This document shows positions 46,360 through 55,441 of a stretch of DNA of 64,000 nt, piece after piece. The notes under the pieces are model-generated. The model searched no databases. It had not been told where the DNA came from and worked only from the letters and a program-made list of their open reading frames with translations. Both the position numbers and the translations under genes were made by a program. The first letter of the stretch is position 1, and every line of letters starts with the position of its first letter. The stretch spans positions 3,756,001-3,820,000 of the forward strand of contig NZ_BSEC01000001.1 of assembly GCF_027923385.1 (NCBI RefSeq), given 5' to 3'. This DNA is from Methylocystis echinoides (GTDB lineage: Bacteria > Pseudomonadota > Alphaproteobacteria > Rhizobiales > Beijerinckiaceae).

Positions 46360-48222
46360 ATGGCTAGCAAATTCGGCCCTGGAAAAAAGGGCAGCAAGAA
46401 GGGTGGTGGTGGGTTCGGAAAGATCCCACGTCGAAGGCCTGTAAGGCGGACACAGCTCATTTCACCGTTCGGGGTCGGAGCTATCACCGACTTCCGGAAC
46501 GACGAGGCGCTCATGTGCGCAGGCCTCGACCGCTGGTTCACGGCGCCCCCCGACCCCACCCTCATTATCAGGGAAGAGCGTCTTCAGGCGCGTCTCCAGT
46601 GTGATTATTTTGTCAAGCCACCAGAGTTCGGCGATGGGGAGGGTACTTCTAAGGTAAAGATTCCTTACGTGCGGTTCCCGGGCTGGCACTACTGCCCGCG
46701 CTGCTTCCGCATGAGCAAGGCCGAGATTTTCGGGGAGCAGCCCCGCTGCTCAAGCTGCTCCACCAAAGGCGGCGGCCAGCGCCGGATGATACCGGTTCGG
46801 GTTGTTGCAATTTGCCGCGGAGGTCACATCGAGGACTTCCCGTTTCAGGAGTGGATTAAGTGCACCTGCTCGCCGGCCGAGCGTAACTTGTACTTCAAGG
46901 CCGGTCGCAGCTCTGCCAGCCTCGCTGGCATCAAAATCAGCTGTGTGCACTGCAACCGAGAGCGTTCGCTCGCCGGATCGTTCGAAGAAGGGTCCCTCAC
47001 CAATGTTCGGTCGTGCTGCGGAGCCCAGCCATGGCTCGGTCGCCTACAGGGCCTGCACTCTTGCAAGGAGGGACTCCAAGCAGTCCAGCGGGGCGGATCG
47101 AACGTCTATTTCCCGCTGGTTTCCAGTTCCATCTACGTGCCGCCGTCCTACGCTGCCGAAAGCGACGCGATCAAGAACGTACTCGATCAGCCGAGGGTTT
47201 GGTCAGCGCTGACCTCCTCTCTGGTTGACGGTAAGATCCCTCGCGCGACGTGCGCGTCCTTTGCCGATCTCTTCAATGTGGATCCCGAAGCACTGGGCAA
47301 GGCGGCGGAGGCCCGCTTGGCGGGTAGCGAGGCGGTGGTCGTCGCGACGACCGAGGAGGAATTTCGCAGGCAGGAGTATGAGGTTCTTCTCAACGGGGCA
47401 GGATCTCACAACGAAGATTTGTTTGTGGAGCGCGTTGACGGTCCCGAGTATGGCTGGCTCTCGGAATATGTCAGGCGGGTGGGTCTCGTCCGGAAGCTAA
47501 GGGAGACTCGCGTCCACACGGGCTTCTCCCGCCTAATGCCGCAAACTGATCGGGGCGATCCTTACGTCCAGCCGCTCAAGGTCGACTCAGAGATCAATTG
47601 GCTTCCAGCCGTCGAGGTGCGGGGCGAAGGGATCTTCGTGGAGCTTCGCGAGGATGCAATACAACGTTGGCTCAACGAGAAGGCAGCGGAAAGACGGGTG
47701 CGTCCTCTGATCGAGGCCTACAATAGGAAACGCAGGGAGCGCGAGCTCTCTGCCCGTCCCATTGACGTGCGCTTCATCATGATCCACACGCTCGCGCACG
47801 CCCTGATCAAGGAGCTGACTTTCACCTGCGGCTATGGCTCGTCATCACTGCGCGAACGGCTCTATTGCAGCATCGAAGACAACAAGCGGCCGATGAACGG
47901 CTTCCTAATCTACACCGCCTCGGGCGATTCGGAAGGGACGCTCGGCGGCCTTGTGGCCCAAGCTGTTCCCGAGCGATTGGATTTGCTTGTGCACGACGCA
48001 CTGGCCCGTGCTTCTTGGTGCTCGAATGATCCTGTCTGCATGGAAAGCCCGGACGGAGGCGCTTTCTCCTCCAACCTTGCGGCGTGCCACAGCTGCGTAC
48101 TCCTTCCGGAGACGAGCTGCGAGGAAGGCAACCGGCTGCTAGACCGGGCACTGCTGGCCGGAACTATCGACGACCCCGACGTGGGTTTCTTCCGAGACCT
48201 AGCCTTTCAGTCACCCACATGA
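46360..48222 (+). CDS. drmB: DISARM protein DrmB (DUF1998)
   Basis: A 620-residue protein. It starts with a basic Gly/Lys-rich tail (KFGPGKKGSKKGG), then RRTQLISPFGVGAI. An N-terminal zinc-like cluster follows (YCPRCFRM, CSSCSTKGG). The DUF1998 domain at about 470-600 has HTLAHALIKELTFTCGYGSSS and a final Cys set (CMESPDGG, CHSCVLLPETSC). DrmB partners DrmA in DISARM. The ATG at 46360 follows the drmA stop by 10 bases; an earlier in-frame start overlapping drmA is possible. Confidence 0.88.
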   Translation: MASKFGPGKKGSKKGGGGFGKIPRRRPVRRTQLISPFGVGAITDFRNDEALMCAGLDRWFTAPPDPTLIIREERLQARLQCDYFVKPPEFGDGEGTSKVKIPYVRFPGWHYCPRCFRMSKAEIFGEQPRCSSCSTKGGGQRRMIPVRVVAICRGGHIEDFPFQEWIKCTCSPAERNLYFKAGRSSASLAGIKISCVHCNRERSLAGSFEEGSLTNVRSCCGAQPWLGRLQGLHSCKEGLQAVQRGGSNVYFPLVSSSIYVPPSYAAESDAIKNVLDQPRVWSALTSSLVDGKIPRATCASFADLFNVDPEALGKAAEARLAGSEAVVVATTEEEFRRQEYEVLLNGAGSHNEDLFVERVDGPEYGWLSEYVRRVGLVRKLRETRVHTGFSRLMPQTDRGDPYVQPLKVDSEINWLPAVEVRGEGIFVELREDAIQRWLNEKAAERRVRPLIEAYNRKRRERELSARPIDVRFIMIHTLAHALIKELTFTCGYGSSSLRERLYCSIEDNKRPMNGFLIYTASGDSEGTLGGLVAQAVPERLDLLVHDALARASWCSNDPVCMESPDGGAFSSNLAACHSCVLLPETSCEEGNRLLDRALLAGTIDDPDVGFFRDLAFQSPT

Positions 48223-48307
48223 CGGGCTACATCCCAAATTTGCTACCTTGGCCGCCCTGTCGGCATTGTGTTCGACTCCGTCGGTCGGAACCCCAACGGG
48301 TTCTGCC

Positions 48308-49837
48308 CTAAAGGATTGAAAGGACGAGCTTCGCGATTTGTCTTGCCAAGAACGGCGGGACCGCATTTCCTACTTGCACATATTGCTGCGTCCGGTTCCC
48401 GAGGAACAGGTAATCGTCCGGGAAGGTCTGCAACCTAGCAGCCTCACGCACTGTCAAGCTACGGCATTGCATTGGATCAGGATGGATGAAGTAGTGCCCG
48501 TCCTTGGAAATGTGGCTGGTGATCGTGCTCGATGCCTCATGTGCCAACTGAACGCGAAAGCGATCATTGAAGACGCCGCTGTGCCAGTTGCGATGGTCCG
48601 GGCTGAGCGCGAGGGGGAAATCGGCGGCCTTGGGGCTGTAGCCGCGCACCGTTCCGAACACGGCGGCAAAGAGGTAACGCCCGAGGTCCGAGACCATGTG
48701 CGCCCGCGTCGCGTGTTGGGCTATGGCGCGCAGCTCCGGGCATTCGAGCCAGCGCGCTAGCTCATCATTCGAGTGGCCATAGCCTTCTGGCAGAGACGCC
48801 CCCGCGCGAACGGCCGGCGGCCCGTCCTTCAGTCGACTTGCAACAGACAAGCACTTGTCCCGAAGCTGTCGGTCATCCGTCCCCTTGCACATGCCGGCCA
48901 GCTGCTTCGCCGCATTGATAACCTCGTGCCGCCATACCGACGCATCGTCCCGGCCGCGGCTGATCCCGCTACGCAGCGGTGGCAGCGCGCCGATCGCCTC
49001 GCCGACTGTCCGCGCCATTTCGGAGACTGCGATCCCGGCGCCTGAGGCCCTCCTCGCCAGATCGGACCTGATCCCGATGATGATCACCCTGTGACGCCGC
49101 TGAGGAACACCCAATTCCTCGGCGCGCACGACAAAATCTGCGGGTTGCCTTGCCTCGCACAGCCTAGCCCTTTCCTTCTCGACCTTGATCGCTCGGAGCT
49201 CGTAGTGGTGGCCCCGGCGGGTGCCGAGCGAGGACAAATCCTCCATCAGCATCTCGAAGACGAGGCGGCTTTCAACTGTCGAGGAAAGCATGCCTTTGAC
49301 ATTTTCCATCACGAAACAAGCGGGGCGAAGCCGGTCGAGCACGCGGATATACTCGCGGAAGAGATAATGTCGCTCATCTTTCTCAGGCACATATCCAACC
49401 TTTCCCTTGGCCCGGGCGCGACCCACCAGCGAATAGGCTTGACAGGGTGGCCCCCCGATCACGATCGTGTCGTCGAAATTCCTCCGAAGTGACGCTTTCG
49501 CGCGATCGATGGCTTCAGTGGCAGGCTCGGTCCCAAGTTCGAGGAGTCGTGCCTCCTGCGTCGCCCGTTCCCAGGCCCTTGCGTCCACGGCTCTCCAGTC
49601 CGGTCGCGAAGTCTGGTCAGCGTGAAGATCGATGTAGGCACTAGGCAGCTTTCCGTGCCCCACTCGATACTCACGCAGGAACGAGCGGAGCTTCAACGTC
49701 TGGTGCGCCGAGGCTTCCTTCTCGATCGAAATGCCGATCTGGAACGGCGTATGCCCTTTCTTGACAAGCGATGCGAAGCCTTCGCCAAGTCCGCCCGGAC
49801 CGGCAAACAGGTCAACAATGCCAAAAGTGGCAGCCAA
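48308..49837 (-). CDS. drmMII: DNA cytosine-5 methyltransferase (DISARM DrmMII-type)
   Basis: A 509-residue C5-methyltransferase with all core motifs: I DLFAGPGGLGEGF (9-21), IV GGPPCQAYS with catalytic C132, VI ENVKG, VIII QRRHRV, IX region SLTVREAARLQTFPDDY, X VQVGNAVPP. It should mark host DNA so that DISARM spares it. The start is a TTG at 49837 with GGAG about 6 bases upstream. It converges on drmB and diverges from vsr, so it is transcribed apart from the rest of the operon. Target sequence not predictable. Confidence 0.92.
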   Translation of the reverse strand: MAATFGIVDLFAGPGGLGEGFASLVKKGHTPFQIGISIEKEASAHQTLKLRSFLREYRVGHGKLPSAYIDLHADQTSRPDWRAVDARAWERATQEARLLELGTEPATEAIDRAKASLRRNFDDTIVIGGPPCQAYSLVGRARAKGKVGYVPEKDERHYLFREYIRVLDRLRPACFVMENVKGMLSSTVESRLVFEMLMEDLSSLGTRRGHHYELRAIKVEKERARLCEARQPADFVVRAEELGVPQRRHRVIIIGIRSDLARRASGAGIAVSEMARTVGEAIGALPPLRSGISRGRDDASVWRHEVINAAKQLAGMCKGTDDRQLRDKCLSVASRLKDGPPAVRAGASLPEGYGHSNDELARWLECPELRAIAQHATRAHMVSDLGRYLFAAVFGTVRGYSPKAADFPLALSPDHRNWHSGVFNDRFRVQLAHEASSTITSHISKDGHYFIHPDPMQCRSLTVREAARLQTFPDDYLFLGNRTQQYVQVGNAVPPFLARQIAKLVLSIL

Positions 49838-49905
49838 ATCAAACTCCAGACGAATTTATTCGAACCAGTGTATACTAGGTCCGAAGACAAAAACCAGGGC
49901 CTCGC

Positions 49906-50412
49906 GTGACGGATATAGTCGACCGGAAGACTCGTTCCCGTATGATGGCGGGGATAAGGGGAAAAAACACGAAACCCGAACTGGCGCTCCGTCGGGCAAT
50001 TCATGCGCGCGGCTTTCGATACAGGCTGCACGCAAAGAACGTCTACGGGCACCCGGATATTGTCTTTCCAAAGCATCATGCTGTGGTCTTCGTTCATGGC
50101 TGCTTCTGGCATCGCCATGAATCCTGTCGTTATACGACCAAACCCTCGACCCGCCCCGAGTTCTGGGCTGCCAAATTCGAGACTAACATTGCTCGGGACA
50201 GCGTCGTTCGAACGATGCTTCTCAAAGCGGGATGGCGTGTGGCAATTGTCTGGGAATGTGCCTTGCGAAAACCTGATGACGCCAAGCAGGCTGCCGATCT
50301 GATTTCCGACTGGTTGCTTTCAGATCAAGTCCAAATCGTGCTCGGAGAACGCGAGGTTCGTCCTCCTAATGGGGGAACTCTGGAAAACGCTATCCGTTGC
50401 GCCAGCATCTAG
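49906..50412 (+). CDS. vsr: Very short patch repair endonuclease Vsr
   Basis: A 168-residue Vsr nuclease that nicks next to T:G mismatches made by deamination of 5-methylcytosine. Residues line up with E. coli Vsr: catalytic D51 and H64, zinc ligands C66, H71, C74 and C118, and RMMAGIRGKNTKPE at the N-terminus. The start is a GTG at 49906. It is divergent from the C5-methyltransferase with 68 bases between, the usual company of vsr genes, so it limits mutagenesis from that methylase. Confidence 0.93.
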   Translation: MTDIVDRKTRSRMMAGIRGKNTKPELALRRAIHARGFRYRLHAKNVYGHPDIVFPKHHAVVFVHGCFWHRHESCRYTTKPSTRPEFWAAKFETNIARDSVVRTMLLKAGWRVAIVWECALRKPDDAKQAADLISDWLLSDQVQIVLGEREVRPPNGGTLENAIRCASI

Positions 50413-50447
50413 GGTGATGGCAGAAGCAGTTCTTGTCGGAGAAACTC

Positions 50448-50717
50448 ATGCAGAACCTGCCGAATCGGAGCTATCCATTCATAGATCGGCTTTATCCGTT
50501 GACAGAAATGACCATGGTCGAAGCTCCCAGGGAGCTCGAAACATTGTTCAAAGCTCAAGCATCTCAAAATGGGGTCGATATAATTCGTGATCAACCAGTG
50601 GAGCTTCGGTGCAAATCGGAAGAATACCCTGACGCTACTTTTCTTATTTTTTGGCCGGCTGGTTCTGAAAGGATTCACATGCTTGTTCCACGAAACTTCG
50701 CCGAAGGTATTTCTTAG
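50448..50717 (+). CDS. Small hypothetical protein after vsr
   Basis: An 89-residue frame (MQNLPNRSYPFIDRL...) with GGAG 7 bases before the ATG. Composition is protein-like, with a beta-rich second half (VELRCKSEEY, FLIFWPAGSERIHMLVP). No family recognised. It is co-directional with vsr after a 35-base gap. Confidence 0.5.
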   Translation: MQNLPNRSYPFIDRLYPLTEMTMVEAPRELETLFKAQASQNGVDIIRDQPVELRCKSEEYPDATFLIFWPAGSERIHMLVPRNFAEGIS

Positions 50718-50738
50718 CTTGACAGGAAGATTTTAGAG

Positions 50739-50918
50739 TTAGGGTAAAAAGCTTTGATGTATCTGCGCTGCGGGGCCACCGTCAAGCGTGCCCCCGCCCT
50801 TGCCGCGCTCAACCCTCTTGGCATTTCTTTCCGCCCGATCCTTGGCGCGCTCGTGGTCCGCAAGCCTGCGCGTCTCTATGAGTGGCACGCGCGCCGTCTC
50901 GTGGCCGATCTGGATCAT
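50739..50918 (-). pseudogene. Possible gene remnant encoding a charged 59-residue peptide
   Basis: A GC-richer patch inside an A+T-rich spacer reads MIQIGHETARVPLIE... on the minus strand and ends at TAA (50739-50741). It is highly charged and helix-like. AGGAG abuts the ATG with no spacer, so a functional start is doubtful. It could be a relic of a larger element gene. The remaining 50,718-51,186 holds nothing clear. Confidence 0.25.
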
Positions 50919-51186
50919 CTCCTGTTTCTCTACTTTGCCTCGTTGTTGTCATATAAGCACACGATGGATCGGTCATCACGCAGGCACAGTCGAGGGGAGT
51001 GCCCCGGTTCGTTGGGCATAAAGTGCTGGAGATAATTGGGTCGTCGCAACCCCCGCTTCACTGCAGAACTCTACTTTCTGCGTGTCTAAATTCAAACAGT
51101 TGCGATAGGCAACTTTGGACGTCTTCCGTGAATGGCATTACATAGAAAGGGGGCAACCTTCCCGGTCGAAAGTCAGCATACTGGAT

Positions 51187-51618
51187 TCAAGCGCCCCCTT
51201 CTCGAGCTATGCAAGGGCTTTCGGTACTTCGGTAGTGGTCATCAGTAGAGGTTTCCAGGCGGTCCGCCGGAAGATTAAAGCGGACCTGAATTTGGCTGAT
51301 GAAGTGCGGAGTCAGCAGCTTCCTGTCGGCGTATAAGATGAACCGATCGCGGGGCTCGTTGAACACTATGCGCCCGCGGGGCCAAGCCTCATACTCGAAC
51401 AGGTTCACAATGGCGCGCAGTGCCGGGGACGCCTTGACGTCTTTCTTCCACTGCTCCCAAAGCTCCCAATGCCCGGGTGAGAAGGTCATGTTGTCGCCGT
51501 AATGTTCGGCCTGGTCCAGCGGGCAACTCGCGCTGATGAGGTGGATGTGACCGCGCGGGTGCTCGACGAACCAGAATATTCCGAGACGGGGTGTGGCGGG
51601 CGTTGAGCTGTCTGTCAT
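51187..51618 (-). CDS. Conserved-looking hypothetical protein beside bet
   Basis: A 143-residue protein starting MTDSSTPATPRLGIFWFVE, with aromatic-rich motifs (HWELWEQWKKDV, NLFEYEAWPRGRIVFNE, DRFILYADRKLL). GGAAG lies about 8 bases before the ATG. It follows bet in the same direction by 33 bases and probably belongs to the recombination module. The role is unknown; it is compact and cytoplasmic with no membrane segment. Confidence 0.65.
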   Translation of the reverse strand: MTDSSTPATPRLGIFWFVEHPRGHIHLISASCPLDQAEHYGDNMTFSPGHWELWEQWKKDVKASPALRAIVNLFEYEAWPRGRIVFNEPRDRFILYADRKLLTPHFISQIQVRFNLPADRLETSTDDHYRSTESPCIAREGGA

Positions 51619-51651
51619 TGAAGTCTTCCGGCTCCTTGAGGGCGGACTCCT

Positions 51652-52587
51652 TTACTTTGGGTCGCTCGGCTCGTGTGTGAGGGCTTGTTCGATAGCCTGT
51701 TTGACTCCGAGCGCGTCCGCCGGAGCGCGCGCCCAGAATTCACGAAGCGCGTGGCGATTGCGTTCGCGCCAGGCAATGATGGTCCTGTTGTCTCTACGTC
51801 GGTCGCGGATGTAGGCGATAATCCTATCGGCAAGCCGGCCGATCGGGACAGGTTCCAGAGGAGTTTCATCGAGCCAGTCGACGATAATCCCCTCCCTGCC
51901 CCCGATGCGTTCCAATCGTTCTCGAGTCGCACCTTCGGCGGCCGCTTCCGCCGGATGAAGGTTGGGCGCCGCCTGATCAACTTCCTCGCCGACGAATGTG
52001 TTGGCGAGATCCTCAGGCCAGCCCTTGCGCAGGGCCTGCGCCTCGGCGCATTTCGCCAGCATGAGGAACGGCATGTCGGCCCACTTACCAGATTTGTCGA
52101 GGACCTTGCGATCCGTGGGTTGGTTGTCGACCCTGACGGTTCTGATCGGCGCGAATTCGTCCCACCGCGCCGTGCCGGTGATCTGGAACCACTGGCCGTG
52201 GGAATGCTGCCAGACCCGGATGGAGCAGCTGATTAGGCCGGCCGGATTGAGCTCGGATTTAAGCGTCTCGTCTGTGATGAAGGTGGGCTCCTGTTCGTCC
52301 GGCCGGTAATTGCCGGTGCGCGCGGCAATCGCACGATACCCTTCAATTGATGTGACCAATGAAAGGCGACGCCTCTTGGGATCGCTCTTGCTGAAAACGA
52401 AGGCATGCGTCTGTCTGCGCAGTGGGTCGAGGCGGAGGCTCCGCGCCCAATGAATGAAGAGCGCGAACTCGTCGTCAGTGGTGTCGGCTGCAACCGTGCG
52501 ACGAATAAGTGCCAAGTCCCTCGGATTGTAGAGGGTCGGCAGGCTGGTGATGGGGACCAGTTCGTTGCGGGGCTGGATCGGGCGCAT
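51652..52587 (-). CDS. bet: Bet/RecT-family ssDNA-annealing protein
   Basis: A 311-residue phage recombination protein Bet (RecT/Redbeta superfamily). The family core spans residues about 20-215: LIRRTVAADTTDDEFALFIHWARSL, then RRQTHAFVF, the SIEGYRAIAARTG motif, WHE-like KWADMPFLMLAKCAEAQALRKGWPE. It anneals complementary single strands during phage-type recombination. It lies 2 bases after the Gp157-like gene, as in many phages. No exonuclease partner is seen beside it. Confidence 0.88.
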   Translation of the reverse strand: MRPIQPRNELVPITSLPTLYNPRDLALIRRTVAADTTDDEFALFIHWARSLRLDPLRRQTHAFVFSKSDPKRRRLSLVTSIEGYRAIAARTGNYRPDEQEPTFITDETLKSELNPAGLISCSIRVWQHSHGQWFQITGTARWDEFAPIRTVRVDNQPTDRKVLDKSGKWADMPFLMLAKCAEAQALRKGWPEDLANTFVGEEVDQAAPNLHPAEAAAEGATRERLERIGGREGIIVDWLDETPLEPVPIGRLADRIIAYIRDRRRDNRTIIAWRERNRHALREFWARAPADALGVKQAIEQALTHEPSDPK

Positions 52588-52589
52588 GG

Positions 52590-53180
52590 TCAGACTCGCC
52601 GCGAGAGGGTGAGGCCGCCATTCGACGCCGCGACGCCGGGGATCGGCGGATGAAGAGCGTCGACTGTCGCGAGCGCGCGCTGGCGTGCTTCGGGGTCTTC
52701 GATGCTTTCCGCTTCTTTGAGCGCTTTTTCGCGCGCACGAATCGCCTTCGTGAGAGCTTCCTGATCTAATTTCGGCGGCTGGGCTTTCCAGAAGCGGGAT
52801 GGAATGTCTTCAGGCGAGAGCGCGATGGCTTTGATCCCCGCGTCGCGCAGGGAGAGGGTGGAGCTCGGCGTGCGGAGGGTTTTGAGGCCGGCTTCATCGA
52901 GAGCATGGAGGAGGAGGCGGCGTTTGAGCTCGATCCGATTCTCGGCCGCTCGCTTGCGATTCTGCAGCTTGTCGAGCGCGGTCTTGACTCCCTCAAGGAG
53001 GACTTCGTCATCAAGAATGGTGGCGTCGACAGCGCTAATTAATTCGACCAGATTTGTTTGCCCCTCGATGATGTCCGCCGCGAAGTCTGGGTCTGTTTCG
53101 GCTAAGGAACGAATCTGCTCGAGCAGATTCTGCTGCGCGACAAGTTCCTGTTGGAGTGCGAAGCGCGGGTCGACATTCAT
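52590..53180 (-). CDS. Gp157-like phage protein
   Basis: A 196-residue, strongly helical protein of the siphovirus Gp157 group: a coiled-coil first half (QQELVAQQNLLEQIRSLAE...LEGVKTALDKLQNRKRAAENRIE), then TPSSTLSLRDAG and a basic tail. GGAGG sits 6 bases before the ATG at 53180; a start 51 bases upstream is also open. Such genes sit beside single-strand annealing proteins. The codons for its C-terminus (about 52615-52685) lie in a perfect inverted repeat whose other copy is at 53326-53396. Confidence 0.85.
   Translation of the reverse strand: MNVDPRFALQQELVAQQNLLEQIRSLAETDPDFAADIIEGQTNLVELISAVDATILDDEVLLEGVKTALDKLQNRKRAAENRIELKRRLLLHALDEAGLKTLRTPSSTLSLRDAGIKAIALSPEDIPSRFWKAQPPKLDQEALTKAIRAREKALKEAESIEDPEARQRALATVDALHPPIPGVAASNGGLTLSRRV
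52615..52685 (-). repeat. 71-bp inverted repeat, copy 1 (inside the Gp157 gene)
   Basis: This stretch is the exact reverse complement of 53326-53396. It encodes the segment ALATVDALHPPIPGVAASN near the Gp157 C-terminus. Confidence 0.95.
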
Positions 53181-53325
53181 GAACTGCCTCCAGAGGCCCC
53201 AGCTGCGTTCGGCGATGGCCGTCCTTGTCACCGTCCGGGCGGGTCTGGTCAGGGGTTCTGTCGACCATCGGCGGAGTTTACAGAAGTGGATGCAGGGTGG
53301 TGGTCGGAGGCGCGTGACTCGAATT

Positions 53326-53396
53326 CGCCAGCGCGCGCTCGCGACAGTCGACGCTCTTCATCCGCCGATCCCCGGCGTCGCGGCGTCGAATGGCGG
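53326..53396 (+). repeat. 71-bp inverted repeat, copy 2
   Basis: This copy matches the Gp157 C-terminal codons on the plus strand with no mismatch and then continues in frame with different codons (NGGVNLPHERL...). It lies in the 239-base gap between the DnaB-like gene and the Gp157 start. Confidence 0.95.
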
Positions 53397-53419
53397 CGTC
53401 AACCTGCCGCATGAACGGC

Positions 53420-54886
53420 TCAGATCCGTATATTCTGGATTATTTGCTGTATTTCGAGATGGCTGCGTTCCTGCATGTCCAAGAGCTGCATACCACGGGC
53501 GAAATCGATACCTACGTCAATCGGGTGGCTAACCACAGCGCCATCGCGGTTTTTGAGGTGCTGAAGGCGCATCTGCTTTAGCTCTTTCAAATCCGGTGTC
53601 ATCAGAACGGTGAAGAGGTGATCCGCGGAGCGTTCGATTTCCGAGTATTCGGAAAAAGCAGAGATTTCGTAGCGCCTGTCCGCCTTCAGGCACGCGTCCA
53701 AGCCTGACCGTGATATCTGATGGGCTGTTACGCCCAGCATCGGCGCGGCGGCCCCTTTAACGTCACGGTGTGCCAGCAGCAAATTCTTGAAGTCTTTGAT
53801 CAAGTCGTTAAAGTCAAGCCGCTCCGGCCGTCCACGGTCAGACTCAAGCGGATGGAGCAGCGTCAAATAGTCGACGACCACGCAGTGCACGGGCATGATC
53901 TGCTCCAATTCCGTGAGCTTCGTCGCTAGGTCCGACAGACGGAATTTGGATTTATTTGGTTGGTCGATGTAAAGGGTGCCGTACTTCGCCTGATTGCGGA
54001 GATCCCAATCCGCCACGTTGAAGAGGAAGTCCTCCTCTTCGGCGGTCAGTTGGCCCGTCCGCCATTTTTCGAATTCGATGTATGGGGTAGAGGGATACTC
54101 GGCTTTATTGTTCGCGTGCATAATGGCGAAGTAGGCACGGCAGGCGTCGTGCGACATCTCTGCCGAAAAGAATGCTACGTTGCGGCCGTAGTGGTAGATC
54201 TGCCGGTAAGCGAAGTGACGCAAGAGGATCGATTTGCCGTGCGACGTGAAGCCGCCGAAGACGACTAAATCCCCGTCTTTGAAACGCGCTTCGGCGAACT
54301 TCTCAATTCCGAGGTCAAAATAGACCGCCTCCGAAGTCCCGTTCTTCTCCTTAATGCGCCCGTAAATTTGCGGAAGGGCATGGCCGCCCGCAACGTCTTC
54401 AGAGCCGAAAAGCAGGGACGATATCGATTCCTCATTTCCGAGGCACGCGGTTTTCAGCCGCTGCAGTTTCGTCTGTAGCGCATCGGCCGTTTTGAGAATG
54501 TTGGCTGTACTTGCTTCGGTAGGGTTTTTGAGTTGCGACCAAGCGCTGCGAATTGCGGACTGAGCTTGTTTGTGGAGCCAATCCTTGCGTTCGAGCTCAA
54601 GCGCCGAGATGAATTCACTCTCATCTGCGTATGCAGAAATGCTTTCATCCGCAAGAAGTTCCTCTAAGAATTCGTAAAGCTCATTGTGGCCGTCGCTTTT
54701 CAGCGAATCAAGTATACTCTGGGCCTTGGGGAATTCCTGATAGGAGTGGTGGAAGTCGACGATGCCGTTGACAACTCGATCAACAAAGGCATTTTGCCCC
54801 TTAAATGCGGGCTGAAATTTCGTCAGGTAAGTTGACAGTTTCTTGGGCGTTGGCTCCAACACCAGTGTTTTCAGAATGAAGTGCAT
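53420..54886 (-). CDS. DnaB-like replicative helicase
   Basis: A 488-residue phage-type replicative helicase. Residues about 1-150 are an N-terminal helical region. The RecA-type motor follows, with Walker A GGFTSHGKS at 211-219 (a GxTxxGKS variant), Walker B VHCVVVDYLTLL near 335, and GVTAHQISRSG as the sensor-like motif. GGAG precedes the ATG by 7 bases. With the prim-pol and loader-like genes it forms the replication module of the island. Confidence 0.82.
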   Translation of the reverse strand: MHFILKTLVLEPTPKKLSTYLTKFQPAFKGQNAFVDRVVNGIVDFHHSYQEFPKAQSILDSLKSDGHNELYEFLEELLADESISAYADESEFISALELERKDWLHKQAQSAIRSAWSQLKNPTEASTANILKTADALQTKLQRLKTACLGNEESISSLLFGSEDVAGGHALPQIYGRIKEKNGTSEAVYFDLGIEKFAEARFKDGDLVVFGGFTSHGKSILLRHFAYRQIYHYGRNVAFFSAEMSHDACRAYFAIMHANNKAEYPSTPYIEFEKWRTGQLTAEEEDFLFNVADWDLRNQAKYGTLYIDQPNKSKFRLSDLATKLTELEQIMPVHCVVVDYLTLLHPLESDRGRPERLDFNDLIKDFKNLLLAHRDVKGAAAPMLGVTAHQISRSGLDACLKADRRYEISAFSEYSEIERSADHLFTVLMTPDLKELKQMRLQHLKNRDGAVVSHPIDVGIDFARGMQLLDMQERSHLEIQQIIQNIRI

Positions 54887-54977
54887 TGTTGAACTCCAGT
54901 TTGGCCCTGCGTTCAGAATTGACTACTTGGCTTACTGCGAATTGGAGGGATACGGGGAGACCAGAGGCTGGCGATCG

Positions 54978-55394
54978 TTAATCGAGCGTCAGTACCTCAA
55001 GCGAGAATCCATGGTTATCGCGAGAAGTTTTCGGCAGTTTCGCTAGACCCTTAAGCGTGCGCGGCTTCATACGAGCAACGTATTTCTCAAGTTCGCCCAG
55101 CAGCCAGATGGCATAAGGAATACCCTCTTTGCCCTCAATGTGCTCCCGGTATGCCTGCCATCGGAAGCCGCTGTATTTTTTGCGCGGAATCGGTGCAACC
55201 ATGTATCCGAGGAACGGTAGGAGCAGATATTCAGAGTCTACGTCGTATTCGATGACCACTGGATCGCTTTCAAGGAGCTCGCGGAAAGCGGGCACCATGC
55301 GCCCCAAGAAATCTGAGATGTCTCGCGGCCAGATAAAGATTTCGGGGACTTCGTCGGGGATCTTGATGGTCTTGCGGATGCTCTTGTATTCCAT
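54978..55394 (-). CDS. Hypothetical protein of the replication module
   Basis: A 138-residue protein beginning MEYKSIRKTIKIPDEVPEIFIWP. AAGG lies 7 bases before the ATG at 55394; an earlier in-frame start overlaps the upstream gene by 4 bases. No recognised domain; mixed alpha/beta with conserved-looking aromatic patches (FLGYMVAPIPRKKYSGFRWQAY). Between the helicase and loader-like genes, so probably a replication accessory protein. Confidence 0.65.
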   Translation of the reverse strand: MEYKSIRKTIKIPDEVPEIFIWPRDISDFLGRMVPAFRELLESDPVVIEYDVDSEYLLLPFLGYMVAPIPRKKYSGFRWQAYREHIEGKEGIPYAIWLLGELEKYVARMKPRTLKGLAKLPKTSRDNHGFSLEVLTLD

Positions 55395-55441
55395 GTCTTT
55401 GCCTTTTGAGGGTCGGTGGAGTGATATCGAGTTTGGACGCG

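Noticed and set aside
37137..50412. A drmC (PLD nuclease) gene in the DISARM locus
   Set aside because: No HxKxxxxD motif was seen in any frame product of this interval; the nuclease role is more likely in the NERD protein.
50754..51035. A rightward 93-codon gene after the vsr-linked hypothetical gene
   Set aside because: TTG start without a clear ribosome-binding site. The opposite strand reads a more protein-like charged peptide, itself kept only as a doubtful remnant.
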